A DNA stretch of 64,000 nucleotides from Amphibacillus jilinensis Y1 (GTDB taxonomy: Bacteria > Bacillota > Bacilli > Bacillales > Amphibacillaceae), in the NCBI RefSeq assembly GCF_000306965.1, contig NZ_JH976436.1, positions 40,057 to 104,056 of the forward strand, in the 5' to 3' direction. Positions 16,811-27,397 of the stretch are shown here, in pieces. The position numbers were made by a program, and so were the translations under genes. Within the stretch, counting starts at the first letter, position 1. Each line of letters begins with the position of its first letter. The notes beneath the pieces are model-generated. The model was not told the origin of the DNA. It saw nothing but the letters and a program-made list of their open reading frames with translations, and ran no database searches.

Positions 16811-17431
16811 TTATTTTGTAAATTTACTTTTAAGTAGATAAACAACCCCATAGTTCTCTAATTCTTCGATACGACGTTCATTATCGCTATAAAATTCCGA
16901 TGAAAATGAAACCATTGAATCTTCATCCCATGAAAACCCTATACTGGCTAAAACGATCTCCTCGTCCTCAACATCGATTTCTTCACTGTTATTTTCCCAA
17001 ACGGTTGAGCGATCTTCGACACCTTTAGTTGAAACGATATCAGAGGTTATTATTGAGGTTGTCCCTCCATTACTATAAACGCCTATATTAAACATTTGGA
17101 TGGCTTCTGATTCAACGCTTGTAAAAATGATAGAACCATTTTTCACAACTTCAGTTGTAAAATGTCCTATTTGTTCATCAATTAATTCTCCAAATTCATA
17201 TTTTTCAATCCACAAAGATACTTCATTATATTCATCTTCAATATTGAAATCGAATACAAATGATTGGTTCGATACAGTCGATAGTATTGCTTCTTCTCTA
17301 TCAGTCAACTCTGAATCTACTATAGTATTTGGGTTTTTATTTGTATTTGTGCTTGCATTTGTATCATTGCTACAGGCACTAAAAATAAATACTACCATTA
17401 ATACTATTGTCATGTTAAATAATTTTTTCAT
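16811..17431 (-). CDS. Predicted lipoprotein of unknown function
   Basis: The 206-residue protein begins with a lipoprotein signal peptide (hydrophobic residues 8-16) and a lipobox ending FSAC, so Cys 20 is probably lipidated and the protein anchored outside the membrane. A Thr/Asn-rich linker (residues 21-38) precedes an acidic, beta-rich domain. The mature part contains no cysteine and no catalytic motif that I recognise. It has its own terminator. Acidic surface composition resembles the other secreted proteins in this window. Confidence 0.7.
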   Translation of the reverse strand: MKKLFNMTIVLMVVFIFSACSNDTNASTNTNKNPNTIVDSELTDREEAILSTVSNQSFVFDFNIEDEYNEVSLWIEKYEFGELIDEQIGHFTTEVVKNGSIIFTSVESEAIQMFNIGVYSNGGTTSIITSDIVSTKGVEDRSTVWENNSEEIDVEDEEIVLASIGFSWDEDSMVSFSSEFYSDNERRIEELENYGVVYLLKSKFTK

Positions 17432-17521
17432 TACCTCTATCCTTTCTTGTTGGAAAAATATTCTTGTCTCGTAATCATTATCTCAAATAATAACAACTTT
17501 CACAATATATTTATCCAGAAA

Positions 17522-17670
17522 AAAACAAACCTTCAAATCAGTGGCGGTTTCCGTTGTTCTTCAACAGATTGGTAGCTGAGTGAATCAGGAGATAAGCATC
17601 CGTTATCGCCTAAACAGATGACCTCTGGTCTGAGACAGGCGTTTTACAGAGATGGGTATCTGTGATAAAT
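17522..17670 (+). repeat. Intergenic structured repeat, copy E (short form)
   Basis: It starts AAACAAACCTTCAAATCAGTGG and has a short loop instead of the tandem GACGTGGC units. The common GAGTGAATCAGGAGAT..GCATCCGTTA block follows. The 3' hairpin is CGCCT (17607-17611) with AGGCG (17637-17641). It ends ATCTGTGATAAAT. Confidence 0.82.
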
Positions 17671-17786
17671 AAAAAGCCAAATGCGATTCTGCTTGAAGCA
17701 GGACTACATCAGATAATTATCTTGCTGTGATTGAAACAATAAAAGAAGACGAACTGATAAAGTTCGCCTCCTACTTAAGACAATTT

Positions 17787-17818
17787 AAAGTTGGCACGAC
17801 ATGGTGCGATCAACTTTT
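17787..17818 (-). terminator. Possible terminator of the suf operon
   Basis: AAAGTTG (17787-17793) with CAACTTT (17811-17817), plus an inner GCAC/GTGC pair, forms a hairpin 21 bases past the sufB stop. The T tract after it is poor. Confidence 0.45.
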
Positions 17819-17838
17819 AATATATATGTTTCTGTACG

Positions 17839-19236
17839 TTAACCGATAGAACCTTCCATTTCAAAGCTGATTAATCGATTCATCTCAACTGCGTATTCCA
17901 TTGGTAATTCTTTTGTAAAGGGTTCGATAAAGCCCATTACAATCATTTCAGTCGCTTCTTCTTCTGAAATTCCACGACTCATCAGATAGAATAATTGCTC
18001 TTCTGATACTTTAGAAACTTTAGCCTCGTGTTCTAACGAAATATTCTCGTTAAGAATCTCATTATACGGAATCGTATCTGAAGCCGATTTATTATCCATA
18101 ATTAACGTATCACATTCAATATTAGAACGCGCACCTTCTGCCTTACGTCCAAAATGAACAATTCCTCGATATGACACTTTACCACCCTGTTTAGCAATGG
18201 ACTTAGATACAATCGTTGATGATGTATTCGGTGCAAGGTGCATCATCTTTGCCCCTGCATCTTGATGTTGGCCCTTGCCAGCAAGTGCAATAGAGAGTGT
18301 CATACCACGAGCGCCTTCACCTTTCAATAAAACAGCTGGGTATTTCATCGTTAATTTTGAACCAATATTTCCATCGATCCATTCCATCGTTGCGTTGGCA
18401 TCACAAGTAGCACGTTTAGTTACGAGGTTATAAACATTATTGGCCCAGTTTTGAATAGTCGTGTATCGACAGTAAGCATCTTTTTTAACGAAGATTTCAA
18501 CGACAGCACTATGAAGTGAGTTCGTGGTATAGACCGGTGCTGTACAACCTTCAACATAATGGACAGATGCACCTTCATCAACAATAATAAGTGTTCGTTC
18601 AAATTGCCCCATATTTTCTGAGTTAATTCGGAAATATGCTTGTAGCGGTGTATCTGTTTTCACACCCTTAGGTACATAAATAAATGATCCACCTGACCAA
18701 ACCGCAGAATTTAATGCAGAAAATTTATTATCAGTGTAAGGAATGACTTTACCAAAATATTCTTTAAACAGTTCTTCATTTTCTTGTAAAGCGGTATCGG
18801 TATCTTTAAAGACAATACCTAACTCCTCTAAGTCTTCTTTCAAATTATGATAAACAACTTCAGATTCATACTGTGCCGATACACCGGCCAAATACTTTTG
18901 CTCTGCTTCAGGAATACCAAGCTTATCAAACGTTTGTTTAATTTCATCTGGCACTTCATCCCAAGAGCGCTCTGAACGTTCTGATGGTTTAACATAATAA
19001 GTGATTTCATCAAAGTCTAGCTCAGATAAATCACCACCCCATTGTGGCATCGGTTTGCTATAAAAGTGTTCAAGTGCTTTTAAGCGATAGTCTAACATCC
19101 ATTGTGGCTCTTCTTTCATTTTAGATATTTCTTCAACTACTTTTTTCGTTAATCCTCGTTCCGTTCGAAAAATCGATACATCTTTATCATGAAAACCATA
19201 TTTATATTCGCCTACTTCAGGTGCGTTTTTAGCCAT
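17839..19236 (-). CDS. sufB: Fe-S cluster assembly protein SufB
   Basis: SufB is the scaffold subunit of the SufBCD complex, on which Fe-S clusters are built from sulfur supplied by SufS-SufU. The 465-residue length is normal. The SufBD beta-helix core is visible in [12 protein letters not shown] near residue 185 and in the [21 protein letters not shown] segment near 400, with the conserved cysteines in the CTAP and CDAN segments. It is the last gene of sufCDSUB, 27 bases after sufU. Confidence 0.97.
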   Translation of the reverse strand: MAKNAPEVGEYKYGFHDKDVSIFRTERGLTKKVVEEISKMKEEPQWMLDYRLKALEHFYSKPMPQWGGDLSELDFDEITYYVKPSERSERSWDEVPDEIKQTFDKLGIPEAEQKYLAGVSAQYESEVVYHNLKEDLEELGIVFKDTDTALQENEELFKEYFGKVIPYTDNKFSALNSAVWSGGSFIYVPKGVKTDTPLQAYFRINSENMGQFERTLIIVDEGASVHYVEGCTAPVYTTNSLHSAVVEIFVKKDAYCRYTTIQNWANNVYNLVTKRATCDANATMEWIDGNIGSKLTMKYPAVLLKGEGARGMTLSIALAGKGQHQDAGAKMMHLAPNTSSTIVSKSIAKQGGKVSYRGIVHFGRKAEGARSNIECDTLIMDNKSASDTIPYNEILNENISLEHEAKVSKVSEEQLFYLMSRGISEEEATEMIVMGFIEPFTKELPMEYAVEMNRLISFEMEGSIG

Positions 19237-19263
19237 GATAGCCCCTCCTTATTTCATATAATC

Positions 19264-20920
<1,657 letters not shown>

Positions 20921-22228
20921 TTAGTATACTTTCCCTTCAATAACATCTGTTAATTGCTCTCTTACCTCAGGAATTGGTATTTCATTAACGACAGGTGCAA
21001 GGAAACCATGAATGATTAAGCGTTCTGCCTCCTGTTTAGAAATCCCTCTACTCATTAAGTAATAGAGTTGAACAGGGTCAACACGACCAACAGATGCAGC
21101 ATGTCCTGCTGTAACGTCATCTTCATCAATTAATAAAATAGGATTGGCGTCACCTCGCGCATCTTTGCTTAACATTAGCACACGAGATTCTTGCTCTGCG
21201 TTTGCCTTCGTTCCACCATGCTCAATCTTACCAATCCCATGAAAAATCGCTGTAGCACTGTCTTTCATGACGCCGTGTTGTAAAATAATACCGTCTGATT
21301 GTTTACCATGATTGACAATCTTAGCGGTAAAGTTTTGTGACTGATCACCACGTCCAACCGACACGGCCTTCGCATAACAAACAGAATGATCACCTAATAG
21401 GTGGGTAATATTTTCAGAAACCGTATTCCCATCATTCATTTGTCCAAGCGCCCACTCAATTTTAGCATCGCGTTTAGCAATCCCACGGCGATTCATATAT
21501 GCCGTTGTTCCATGGGCAAAATGGTCAACCGAACCAAATGATACAGTGGCATTATTTTCAGCAATAACTTCTGTAATGACGTTAGCTACTGTTTTTGTTT
21601 CATCATGGCTTGATAAATAGTTTTCCACATAAGTAACTTGACTATTTTGTTCAGCCACAATAATGACATGGTTGAATAAGGCTAACTGTGCATCTTCCTG
21701 CCAAAAAATAGCTTGTAACGGTTCTTCAATCACAACATCTTTCGGTACATAGAGGAAGACACCTCCGTTCATTAGAGCTGCGTGTAAAGCTGTCAATTTA
21801 TGTTCATCAACAGATACCGCTTCTGTCATATAATATTTTTGGACAAGCTCAGCATGCTCATGTAAAGCTGTAAAAATATCTGTGAATATGACACCTTGTT
21901 GCTTTAATGTTTCAGACAGTTGTTGATAACTATTTGACTGATTACGCAAAACAACTAAATTTTGCTGATTCGCCCTCGTATTCACAAACTTTTTAATGTT
22001 TTCAGGTAACGCATCTAAACTTGCAATTGTTTTTACTTCTGCTTCATGCGCAAAATCAGAAAAATTCCAGCGCGTTATATTCGTTTTATCCGGCTTCGGC
22101 ATGTCAAGCTGTTCTGCTTTAGCGAATGCATCTTTACGAAGACGTTGCATCCATTCTGGTTCACTATGTTTACTTGAAAATTTTTCAACATATTCTTTAT
22201 TATATTGATTTAATACTTCAACAGACAT
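20921..22228 (-). CDS. sufD: Fe-S cluster assembly protein SufD
   Basis: SufD is the SufB paralogue of the SufBC2D complex. It has 435 residues and the SufBD core with NGGVFLYVPKDV near 155 and the C-terminal AGHAASVGRVDPVQLYYLMS region near 365-384, including the conserved His that is important for iron handling in SufD. It lies 16 bases after sufC with a good ribosome site (AAGGAGGG). sufS starts at the next base after its stop. Confidence 0.96.
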   Translation of the reverse strand: MSVEVLNQYNKEYVEKFSSKHSEPEWMQRLRKDAFAKAEQLDMPKPDKTNITRWNFSDFAHEAEVKTIASLDALPENIKKFVNTRANQQNLVVLRNQSNSYQQLSETLKQQGVIFTDIFTALHEHAELVQKYYMTEAVSVDEHKLTALHAALMNGGVFLYVPKDVVIEEPLQAIFWQEDAQLALFNHVIIVAEQNSQVTYVENYLSSHDETKTVANVITEVIAENNATVSFGSVDHFAHGTTAYMNRRGIAKRDAKIEWALGQMNDGNTVSENITHLLGDHSVCYAKAVSVGRGDQSQNFTAKIVNHGKQSDGIILQHGVMKDSATAIFHGIGKIEHGGTKANAEQESRVLMLSKDARGDANPILLIDEDDVTAGHAASVGRVDPVQLYYLMSRGISKQEAERLIIHGFLAPVVNEIPIPEVREQLTDVIEGKVY

Positions 22229-22244
22229 ACAATCCCTCCTTACT

Positions 22245-23030
22245 TTAAGCGTCTACGCCAACTGTTTCGTCTTCAATGCCTAATTCTTGTTTAATCCAAT
22301 CATAACCTTCACTTTCTAAACGTTCAACCAACTCTGGACCACCCGATTTAACAACACGTCCCTGCATCATTACATGAACATAGTCAGGTGTCACATAATT
22401 CAATAAACGTTGATAGTGTGTAATAATTAAGCAACCAAATGCTTCATTACGCAATTTATTAATCCCTTTTGATACCACTTTTAGTGCGTCAATGTCAAGA
22501 CCAGAATCGATTTCATCCAAGATGCCGATCGCTGGTTTTAATAACATCAACTGAAGGATTTCGTTACGTTTCTTTTCGCCACCAGAAAAACCTTCATTTA
22601 AGTATCTTTGAGCCATATTTTTATCCATATCAAGATAATCCATAGCTTGATCCATTTCTTTAATAAATTTCATTAATGGAATTTCGTCTCCCTCTTCACG
22701 ATGGGCATTAATTGAAGAACGAAGAAAATCAGATGTCGTTACACCACTGATCTCACTTGGGTACTGCATTGCTAAAAATAGACCAGCTTTAGCACGTTCG
22801 TCTACTTCCATCTCAAGCACATCTTCACCATCCATTAAAATGCTACCTTTTGTCACTTCATATTTTGGATGGCCCATGATTGCTGAAGCCAATGTTGATT
22901 TCCCTGTTCCATTTGGTCCCATTATCGCATGGAATTCTCCACCTTTAACGGTCAAATTTACACCTTTTAAAATTTCTTTACCTTCAATTTCTACATGAAG
23001 ATCTTTAATTTCTAAAGTTGATCCACTCAT
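22245..23030 (-). CDS. sufC: Fe-S assembly ATPase SufC
   Basis: SufC is the ABC-type ATPase that drives SufB-SufD. Walker A (GPNGTGKST), the signature FSGGEKKR and Walker B (GILDEIDSGLD) are all present. The start is taken at the ATG at 23030 because GGAGGT precedes it by 7 bases; a longer frame reaching 23102 adds a hydrophobic, untypical N-terminus. The result is 261 residues, the usual length. It is the first gene of sufCDSUB. Confidence 0.96.
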   Translation of the reverse strand: MSGSTLEIKDLHVEIEGKEILKGVNLTVKGGEFHAIMGPNGTGKSTLASAIMGHPKYEVTKGSILMDGEDVLEMEVDERAKAGLFLAMQYPSEISGVTTSDFLRSSINAHREEGDEIPLMKFIKEMDQAMDYLDMDKNMAQRYLNEGFSGGEKKRNEILQLMLLKPAIGILDEIDSGLDIDALKVVSKGINKLRNEAFGCLIITHYQRLLNYVTPDYVHVMMQGRVVKSGGPELVERLESEGYDWIKQELGIEDETVGVDA

Positions 23031-23117
23031 ATCTATACCTCCAAGAAAAATAATATATAATATTTTGAAGAATAGTTTAATTTTAACTTTAACCATTCTC
23101 ACTTTATTCTCATTACA

Positions 23118-23146
23118 ATCTTATACTATTTCAAATCTAATATCAA
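23118..23146 (-). promoter_or_regulatory. Candidate promoter of the suf operon
   Basis: On the minus strand TTGATA (23146-23141) and TAAGAT (23123-23118) are 17 bases apart, about 88 bases before the sufC start. A TATAAG hexamer overlaps the -10. Confidence 0.4.
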
Positions 23147-23454
23147 GATTTTAAAACGAATAAACTACACTTTTTAAACCTTAGAGTAAAAAAAGTAATA
23201 GTTATTTTCTATTTTAACATAGACACGCTTTTTGTTCTCCTTATTATACTATAAACTGAAACGATCGATCCTATCCTAAACCATTTAATCAAGACAGCTT
23301 AGATTTAAATGCAAGTAAGACACTTTTATATGAGGATAAAACAATATGTAGAGGTATAAAACAGGCTTCCATCCGTCTGACTTCTTTACTAATTTTGGTT
23401 CTCTGTCAAAGTGGTGTACTGTTCACTCCACCATTCATCTTTGTTAAAAGCTTG

Positions 23455-23580
23455 CTAAGCCGCAGAGGGAAATATACTCGCTTTCCGCGGACGAACGCCC
23501 AAGCCTCCTCGCAAAGACCGCTGTGGGGTCTCGGTCGCCCGTTTTTCTGCAGGAGTCTCGCATATTTCCTCTGCTATGTG
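23455..23580. repeat. Bacillaceae-type intergenic palindromic repeat
   Basis: GCAGAGGGAAATAT (23462-23475) is inverted as ATATTTCCTCTGC (23562-23574). Between them lie CGCTTTCCGCGGACGAACGC, AAGCCTCCTCGC and GTGGGGTCTCGGTCGCCC. From memory, closely similar GC-rich elements occur in many Bacillaceae genomes. Its GC content is far above the surroundings. A short plus-strand reading frame across it is not a gene. Confidence 0.7.
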
Positions 23581-23625
23581 CTATTTCAAACGAGAGCCTT
23601 TTTAACCTCTTGTTGCCATAATATT

Positions 23626-23961
23626 TTATGTTTCAAACGTTGAAAATTTTTGATGCCAAGAGTCTCGCTTTAAAACCTTTATCGTATTGTTTATGCCTTC
23701 GATATAACCATTATTAAATGGATACATGAACGATTGTAAGATCGCTTGTTTCCAACGTATAAACGTTTTTCTTACGCGGTGAAATGCATCAATGTTAGAA
23801 GCACGCTTCCATTCTAGACAAGCCGCCATTCCTTTTCTAGCTATCTTCTCATCACTTGTCTTAAACCATTCATCTAATTTGTTCATTACCTCATACGTTT
23901 CTTTTAAGCGTGGATCCATTTGTAAAAGCTTCTCAACCTTTTCTCGTTCTTTCCCTGACAA
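23626..23961 (-). pseudogene. ISL3-family transposase, C-terminal fragment
   Basis: The 111-residue frame corresponds to the last quarter of an ISL3 transposase: SGKEREKVEKLL, then AYE-like ETYEVMNKLDEWF, and the C-terminal catalytic segment with the final acidic residue in GYIEGINNTIKVLKR. The N-terminal zinc-binding domain and the first catalytic aspartates are absent. The frame continues without a stop upstream to about 50 bases from the element's end, which shows that the deletion removed the middle of the element. The C-terminal KFSTFE matches the tail of the remnant at the window's left edge. Confidence 0.8.
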
Positions 23962-24032
23962 TTTATAAGGGGGACTTCCACAATTATTTCTTACTCCGTT
24001 AGTATAGAGCCCTAATTTTTCATCTTATCGCA

Positions 24033-24096
24033 CAAAAAAGAGGCTCACCCACTACAAAGTCATATATTGCTGACATTGGTGAGGAAAGCCTCTTTA
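24033..24096 (-). terminator. Terminator of the small gene at 24107
   Basis: AAAGAGGCTCACC (from 24037) pairs with GGTGAGGAAAGCCTCTTT (24078-24095), a long imperfect stem. On the minus strand it is followed by TTTTTT. It lies 10 bases past the stop. Confidence 0.8.
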
Positions 24097-24106
24097 AACT
24101 ACATTA

Positions 24107-24295
24107 TTAACGATGTACTTGTCGATTCATTTCGTTTACAAGGTACATACCCTGTTGATGACTTTTTTCTCGTTGTTTTTCTACTTCAATACGCTTCTCG
24201 ATATCTGCTTCATATTTGGCAAAGCAACAATTATGTGTTTGATGCATTGCTTTTTCCATTTCGGTTGTATAATTTAGTTCCAATTTACTAACCAT
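24107..24295 (-). CDS. Small hypothetical protein, 62 residues
   Basis: I do not recognise this protein. It is highly charged and helical, with an HNCCF motif (about residues 21-25) giving two adjacent cysteines, followed by a long helix rich in Glu, Lys and Arg (YEADIEKRIEVEKQREKSHQ) and a basic C-terminus. A near-ideal promoter 40-67 bases upstream and a strong terminator 10 bases after the stop show a monocistronic transcription unit. The ATG at 24295 has an AGGAAG ribosome site 11 bases ahead; an in-frame TTG 12 codons upstream lies almost at the transcription start and is unlikely. Function unknown. Confidence 0.65.
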   Translation of the reverse strand: MVSKLELNYTTEMEKAMHQTHNCCFAKYEADIEKRIEVEKQREKSHQQGMYLVNEMNRQVHR

Positions 24296-24333
24296 CGTAA
24301 GATAATCTTCCTTTCTTTTTACTGACAACAATT

Positions 24334-24362
24334 AGTATAACATTTAGAAAAACGATAGCCAA
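24334..24362 (-). promoter_or_regulatory. Sigma-A-type promoter of the small gene at 24107
   Basis: On the minus strand TTGGCT (24362-24357) and TATACT (24339-24334) are separated by exactly 17 bases. Confidence 0.65.
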
Positions 24363-24480
24363 AGTGGATTGAGCAGCACTTGAACCGATTTAGCTTATTG
24401 ACCGTTCACTTAACGAAAATATAGATTGAATTGTTAGAAAATAAACATTTTCCTTTAATTTTGTTCGATTTACTTACAAA

Positions 24481-25302
24481 TTACCCTTCAGATCCTACAG
24501 CAACAACTTCACCATTGTATTTTTCTATAATAAAATTCTGAATGGCTTCAGACTGTAAGACTTCGACTAATTTTAATAAGTTTTCGTTGTCTTCATCCTC
24601 AGCACGTGCTGCTACAATATTTACATATAACGAGTCAGAACCTTCAACAAATAATGCATCATCAAGCGGTGAAAGGCCTGCTTCAATTGCATAGTTTGTG
24701 TTAATGGCAATCAGTGCATCTTGATCGGATTGATAAGCCTCAATCAATAGCTCTGGATTGACATCTGGCGAGAATTCTAGCTCTAGTGGATTGTCAATAA
24801 TATCATCTACTGTCGCTTCTGATCGTTCAATATCATCTGCTAATGTAAGTAAACCGTTAGCTTCAAACAATGCTAAAATACGTCCGTGATCAGGAACATT
24901 TCGACTAATAACAACCTCTGTTCCAACTTCTATATCGTCAATACTCTCTATATTTTGTGAATAGACACCCATCGGCTCAACATGAACACCACCTAAGTTA
25001 ACAAGGTCATAATCATTTTCCGCAATTGATGTCTCTAAAAACGGCACATGTTGAAAGTAATTTGCATCTAATTCGCCTCTTGATAAATCCTCATTTACCA
25101 AACCATAGTCTGTATATGTTTCAATTGTTAACGTTATCCCCTCTTCTTCTAGAATCGGTGCAGCTTCCTCTAACACTTCAGCATGTGGAACACTTGTTGC
25201 CCCAACTTTAATTTCATTTGTATCTGCATCATCTTCGCCACCACATGCAACGAGTATTAAACTAATTAAAACAAATCCTAACGCGATTAATCCTTTTTTC
25301 AT
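24481..25302 (-). CDS. metQ: Methionine ABC transporter, substrate-binding lipoprotein
   Basis: The 273-residue NlpA/MetQ protein has a lipoprotein signal with lipobox LVAC (Cys about 20), so it is tethered outside the membrane. The family core includes VGATSVPHAEVLEEA near residue 33, YFQHVPFL near 82 and GGVHVEPMGVYS near 104. It delivers D- and L-methionine to MetNP. It is last in metN-metP-metQ, 73 bases after metP, and under the SAM riboswitch at the operon head. The mature protein is strongly acidic. Confidence 0.95.
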   Translation of the reverse strand: MKKGLIALGFVLISLILVACGGEDDADTNEIKVGATSVPHAEVLEEAAPILEEEGITLTIETYTDYGLVNEDLSRGELDANYFQHVPFLETSIAENDYDLVNLGGVHVEPMGVYSQNIESIDDIEVGTEVVISRNVPDHGRILALFEANGLLTLADDIERSEATVDDIIDNPLELEFSPDVNPELLIEAYQSDQDALIAINTNYAIEAGLSPLDDALFVEGSDSLYVNIVAARAEDEDNENLLKLVEVLQSEAIQNFIIEKYNGEVVAVGSEG

Positions 25303-25375
25303 TTTTCATTTCCCCTTTTCTATTTTTTATCTATGTTTGCCTTTGTTAAAGGCTGACACACACTTTTGACCATAG

Positions 25376-26050
25376 CTAGCGCTTATCTAAACGCTTCGTG
25401 ATCCAGTCCCCAATAAATTGAAAAATAAAGACAATAATCACAATGAGAACCGTACAAACCAAAACAATGTCGAAGTTTCGACGTGTAAAACCATAGAAAT
25501 ATGCATAATCACCTAAACCACCTGCTCCAATCATACCTGCAATAGCTGTATAACCAACTAAAGCAATTGATGTCACAGTCAATCCTGACACTAAAGCAGG
25601 AATGGATTCTTTCAACAAAACTTTAAAGATTATCGTTGACGTTTTCGCCCCCATAGCTTGAGCGGCTTCAACTACACCTTTATCAATCTCTCTTAATGCT
25701 ATTTCAACTAATCGCCCGTAAAACGGGGCGGTTCCGACAATTAAAGCGGGAATAGCTGGTGTTGTTCCACGAAACGTCCCAAACAAAAAATTAGTAACTG
25801 GGAAAAGTAAGAAGATTAAAATAGCAAACGGGATCGCTCGAAAAACATTAACAAATGTAGCAATAATAAAATGAACATATTTATTTTTCCAAAGTCCACT
25901 TGGTGAGGTTAAATAAAGCAATAACCCTAAAAATAAACCAAGGATAAGCGCACCAATCAATGCGACAATCGTCATATAAAAAGTTTCACCAGTTGCTTCT
26001 ACTAAATCTGGCCAATCTACATTTGGAAATAAATCAGTCATTTGCAACAA
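25376..26050 (-). CDS. metP: Methionine ABC transporter permease
   Basis: The 224-residue membrane protein has five predicted helices and the BPD_transp_1 EAA loop (EAAQAMGAKTSTIIFKVLLKE, near 135-155 as EAA...G) that docks on the ATPase MetN. FRAIPFAILIFLL and GAGGLGDYAYFYGF are typical of MetI/MetP. The start overlaps the metN end by 17 bases, so translation is probably coupled. Confidence 0.94.
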   Translation of the reverse strand: MLQMTDLFPNVDWPDLVEATGETFYMTIVALIGALILGLFLGLLLYLTSPSGLWKNKYVHFIIATFVNVFRAIPFAILIFLLFPVTNFLFGTFRGTTPAIPALIVGTAPFYGRLVEIALREIDKGVVEAAQAMGAKTSTIIFKVLLKESIPALVSGLTVTSIALVGYTAIAGMIGAGGLGDYAYFYGFTRRNFDIVLVCTVLIVIIVFIFQFIGDWITKRLDKR

Positions 26051-27059
26051 CCTCCACTTCTATTGAAGTAGAATCCATATATGCAATCGCTTGACTGACC
26101 ACTTCATCAGTACCCGTTACTTGAATATATAGTGAGCCATATGCACCTGCCTGCGTTTGTTTAATGTTTCCTTGTAAAATATTAAGTTCCACATCATATT
26201 TTTTAGCCACTTGACTAATAAAAGCTTGATTCGTTGACTCACCGACAAATTGCAGTTTTAAAACTTTTCCTGAATTAACCTGCTGAATAAAAATGTCATC
26301 TGCCACTTCATCATCTGGCTTACCCATCACTTGCTCAACAAACTTTTTTGTTACAGGTTGTTTTGGATGTGAAAAAACATCGAGTACGGATCCTTGTTCA
26401 ACAATACGACCCTCTTCCATAACCGCAACATTATGACAAATCTTTTGAATCACATGCATCTCGTGAGTAATTAGGATAATCGTTAATCCTAATTTTTCGT
26501 TTATATCTACTAATAACGATAAGATTGAATCTGTTGTCTCAGGGTCCAGCGCTGAAGTTGCTTCATCACACAAAAGAACTTTAGGATTATTAGCTAATGC
26601 GCGAGCAATGCCAACACGTTGTTTTTGACCACCACTTAATTGGGCCGGATAAGCATCTTCTCTTCCTGTCAAACCTACTAATTGAATGAGTTGATCGACA
26701 CGTTCGCTTCGTTCGGCTTTAGATAAACCTGCTATTTCTAAAGGAAAAGCAATGTTTTCCCTTACCGTGCGAGACCATAATAAATTAAAGTGTTGAAAGA
26801 TCATCCCTATCTCCTGTCGTGATAAGCGAAGATCTCGTTTACTTAGTGCTGTAATGTCCTGGTCATCAATTAAAACCGATCCAGCACTTGGTTCCTCTAA
26901 ACGATTAATCAAGCGAATAAAAGTGCTTTTACCTGCACCACTATAGCCAATTATGCCAAATATTTCACCTTTATTTATTTGAAGGTCAATTTGATCAACA
27001 GCTTGAATCGATTGATTTGATGTCTGAAACACCTTTGATAATTGATCAATTTTTATCAT
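26034..27059 (-). CDS. metN: Methionine ABC transporter ATP-binding protein
   Basis: The 341-residue protein contains Walker A (GYSGAGKST, about 38-46), signature LSGGQKQR (about 140), Walker B (VLLCDEATSALD, about 160-171) and the switch histidine in ITHEM. The C-terminal NIL domain (about 265-338) is the methionine-sensing domain that inhibits transport when methionine binds. It is the first gene of the operon, about 30 bases after the riboswitch terminator. The ribosome site is GGGGGAAAG. Confidence 0.96.
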   Translation of the reverse strand: MIKIDQLSKVFQTSNQSIQAVDQIDLQINKGEIFGIIGYSGAGKSTFIRLINRLEEPSAGSVLIDDQDITALSKRDLRLSRQEIGMIFQHFNLLWSRTVRENIAFPLEIAGLSKAERSERVDQLIQLVGLTGREDAYPAQLSGGQKQRVGIARALANNPKVLLCDEATSALDPETTDSILSLLVDINEKLGLTIILITHEMHVIQKICHNVAVMEEGRIVEQGSVLDVFSHPKQPVTKKFVEQVMGKPDDEVADDIFIQQVNSGKVLKLQFVGESTNQAFISQVAKKYDVELNILQGNIKQTQAGAYGSLYIQVTGTDEVVSQAIAYMDSTSIEVEVVAND

Positions 27060-27091
27060 TTACTTTCCCCCACTTCTCTCTCTATCACTAT

Positions 27092-27136
27092 TAAAAAGCG
27101 CCTCTCTGCTCTCCTTGAAGAGAACAGAAAGACGCT
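27092..27136 (-). terminator. SAM riboswitch expression-platform terminator
   Basis: On the minus strand AGCGTCTTTCTG and CAGAGAGGCGCT form a long stem (27136 to 27097) followed by TTTTT (27096-27092), just before metN. Confidence 0.88.
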
Positions 27137-27164
27137 GGAATGAAAAAAATATAGGTCTTCTTGT

Positions 27165-27277
27165 TCTCTTATCTGCCAAAGCATAACTGCTTCGCAGGAA
27201 TTGGCACCATTTTAAACAAAATGTTTAACGGTTGCCGGGCTTCTTCGGGCCAGTCCCTCCACCTCTCTCGATAAGAG
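27165..27277 (-). promoter_or_regulatory. SAM-I (S-box) riboswitch aptamer
   Basis: The minus strand reads CTCTTATCGAGAGAGGTGGA, then GGGACTGGCCCGAAGAAGCC and CGGCAACC, then GGTGCCAATTCCTGC, and closes with GCAGATAAGAG. These are the conserved P1-P4 elements of the S-box aptamer. When SAM is bound the downstream terminator forms and metNPQ is switched off; low SAM lets transcription proceed. Confidence 0.96.
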
Positions 27278-27397
27278 CTCGAATTATTTAGTTATTTAAC
27301 AGTGATCTTAGCATGTGTTTGCTATAGTGTCAATTGGTTTTCAGCATTTTTTTTTGATGGTATACTTTAGTCAATAATTAGAAAAGGATGAGATCCT

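Larger units (their letters stand above)
23397..24010 (-). mobile_element. ISL3-family insertion sequence remnant, large internal deletion
   Basis: On the minus strand it starts with GGCTCTATACTAACGG (from 24009), the same end as the remnant at 545. After only about 50 bases the text enters the C-terminal third of an ISL3 transposase. At the other side GGTTCTCTGTCAAAGTGG at 23397 resembles an ISL3 end (inferred, partial match). A Bacillaceae intergenic repeat lies between that end and the transposase stop. Non-autonomous. Confidence 0.65.

Noticed and set aside
22245-23102. Longer sufC start at 23102
   Set aside because: It adds 24 hydrophobic residues not found in SufC and lacks a ribosome site; the ATG at 23030 has a proper GGAGGT.
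23395-23643. Plus-strand open frame of 82 residues near the ISL3 remnant
   Set aside because: It runs through the GC-rich palindromic repeat and the transposase tail in antisense; no ribosome site and no family resemblance.
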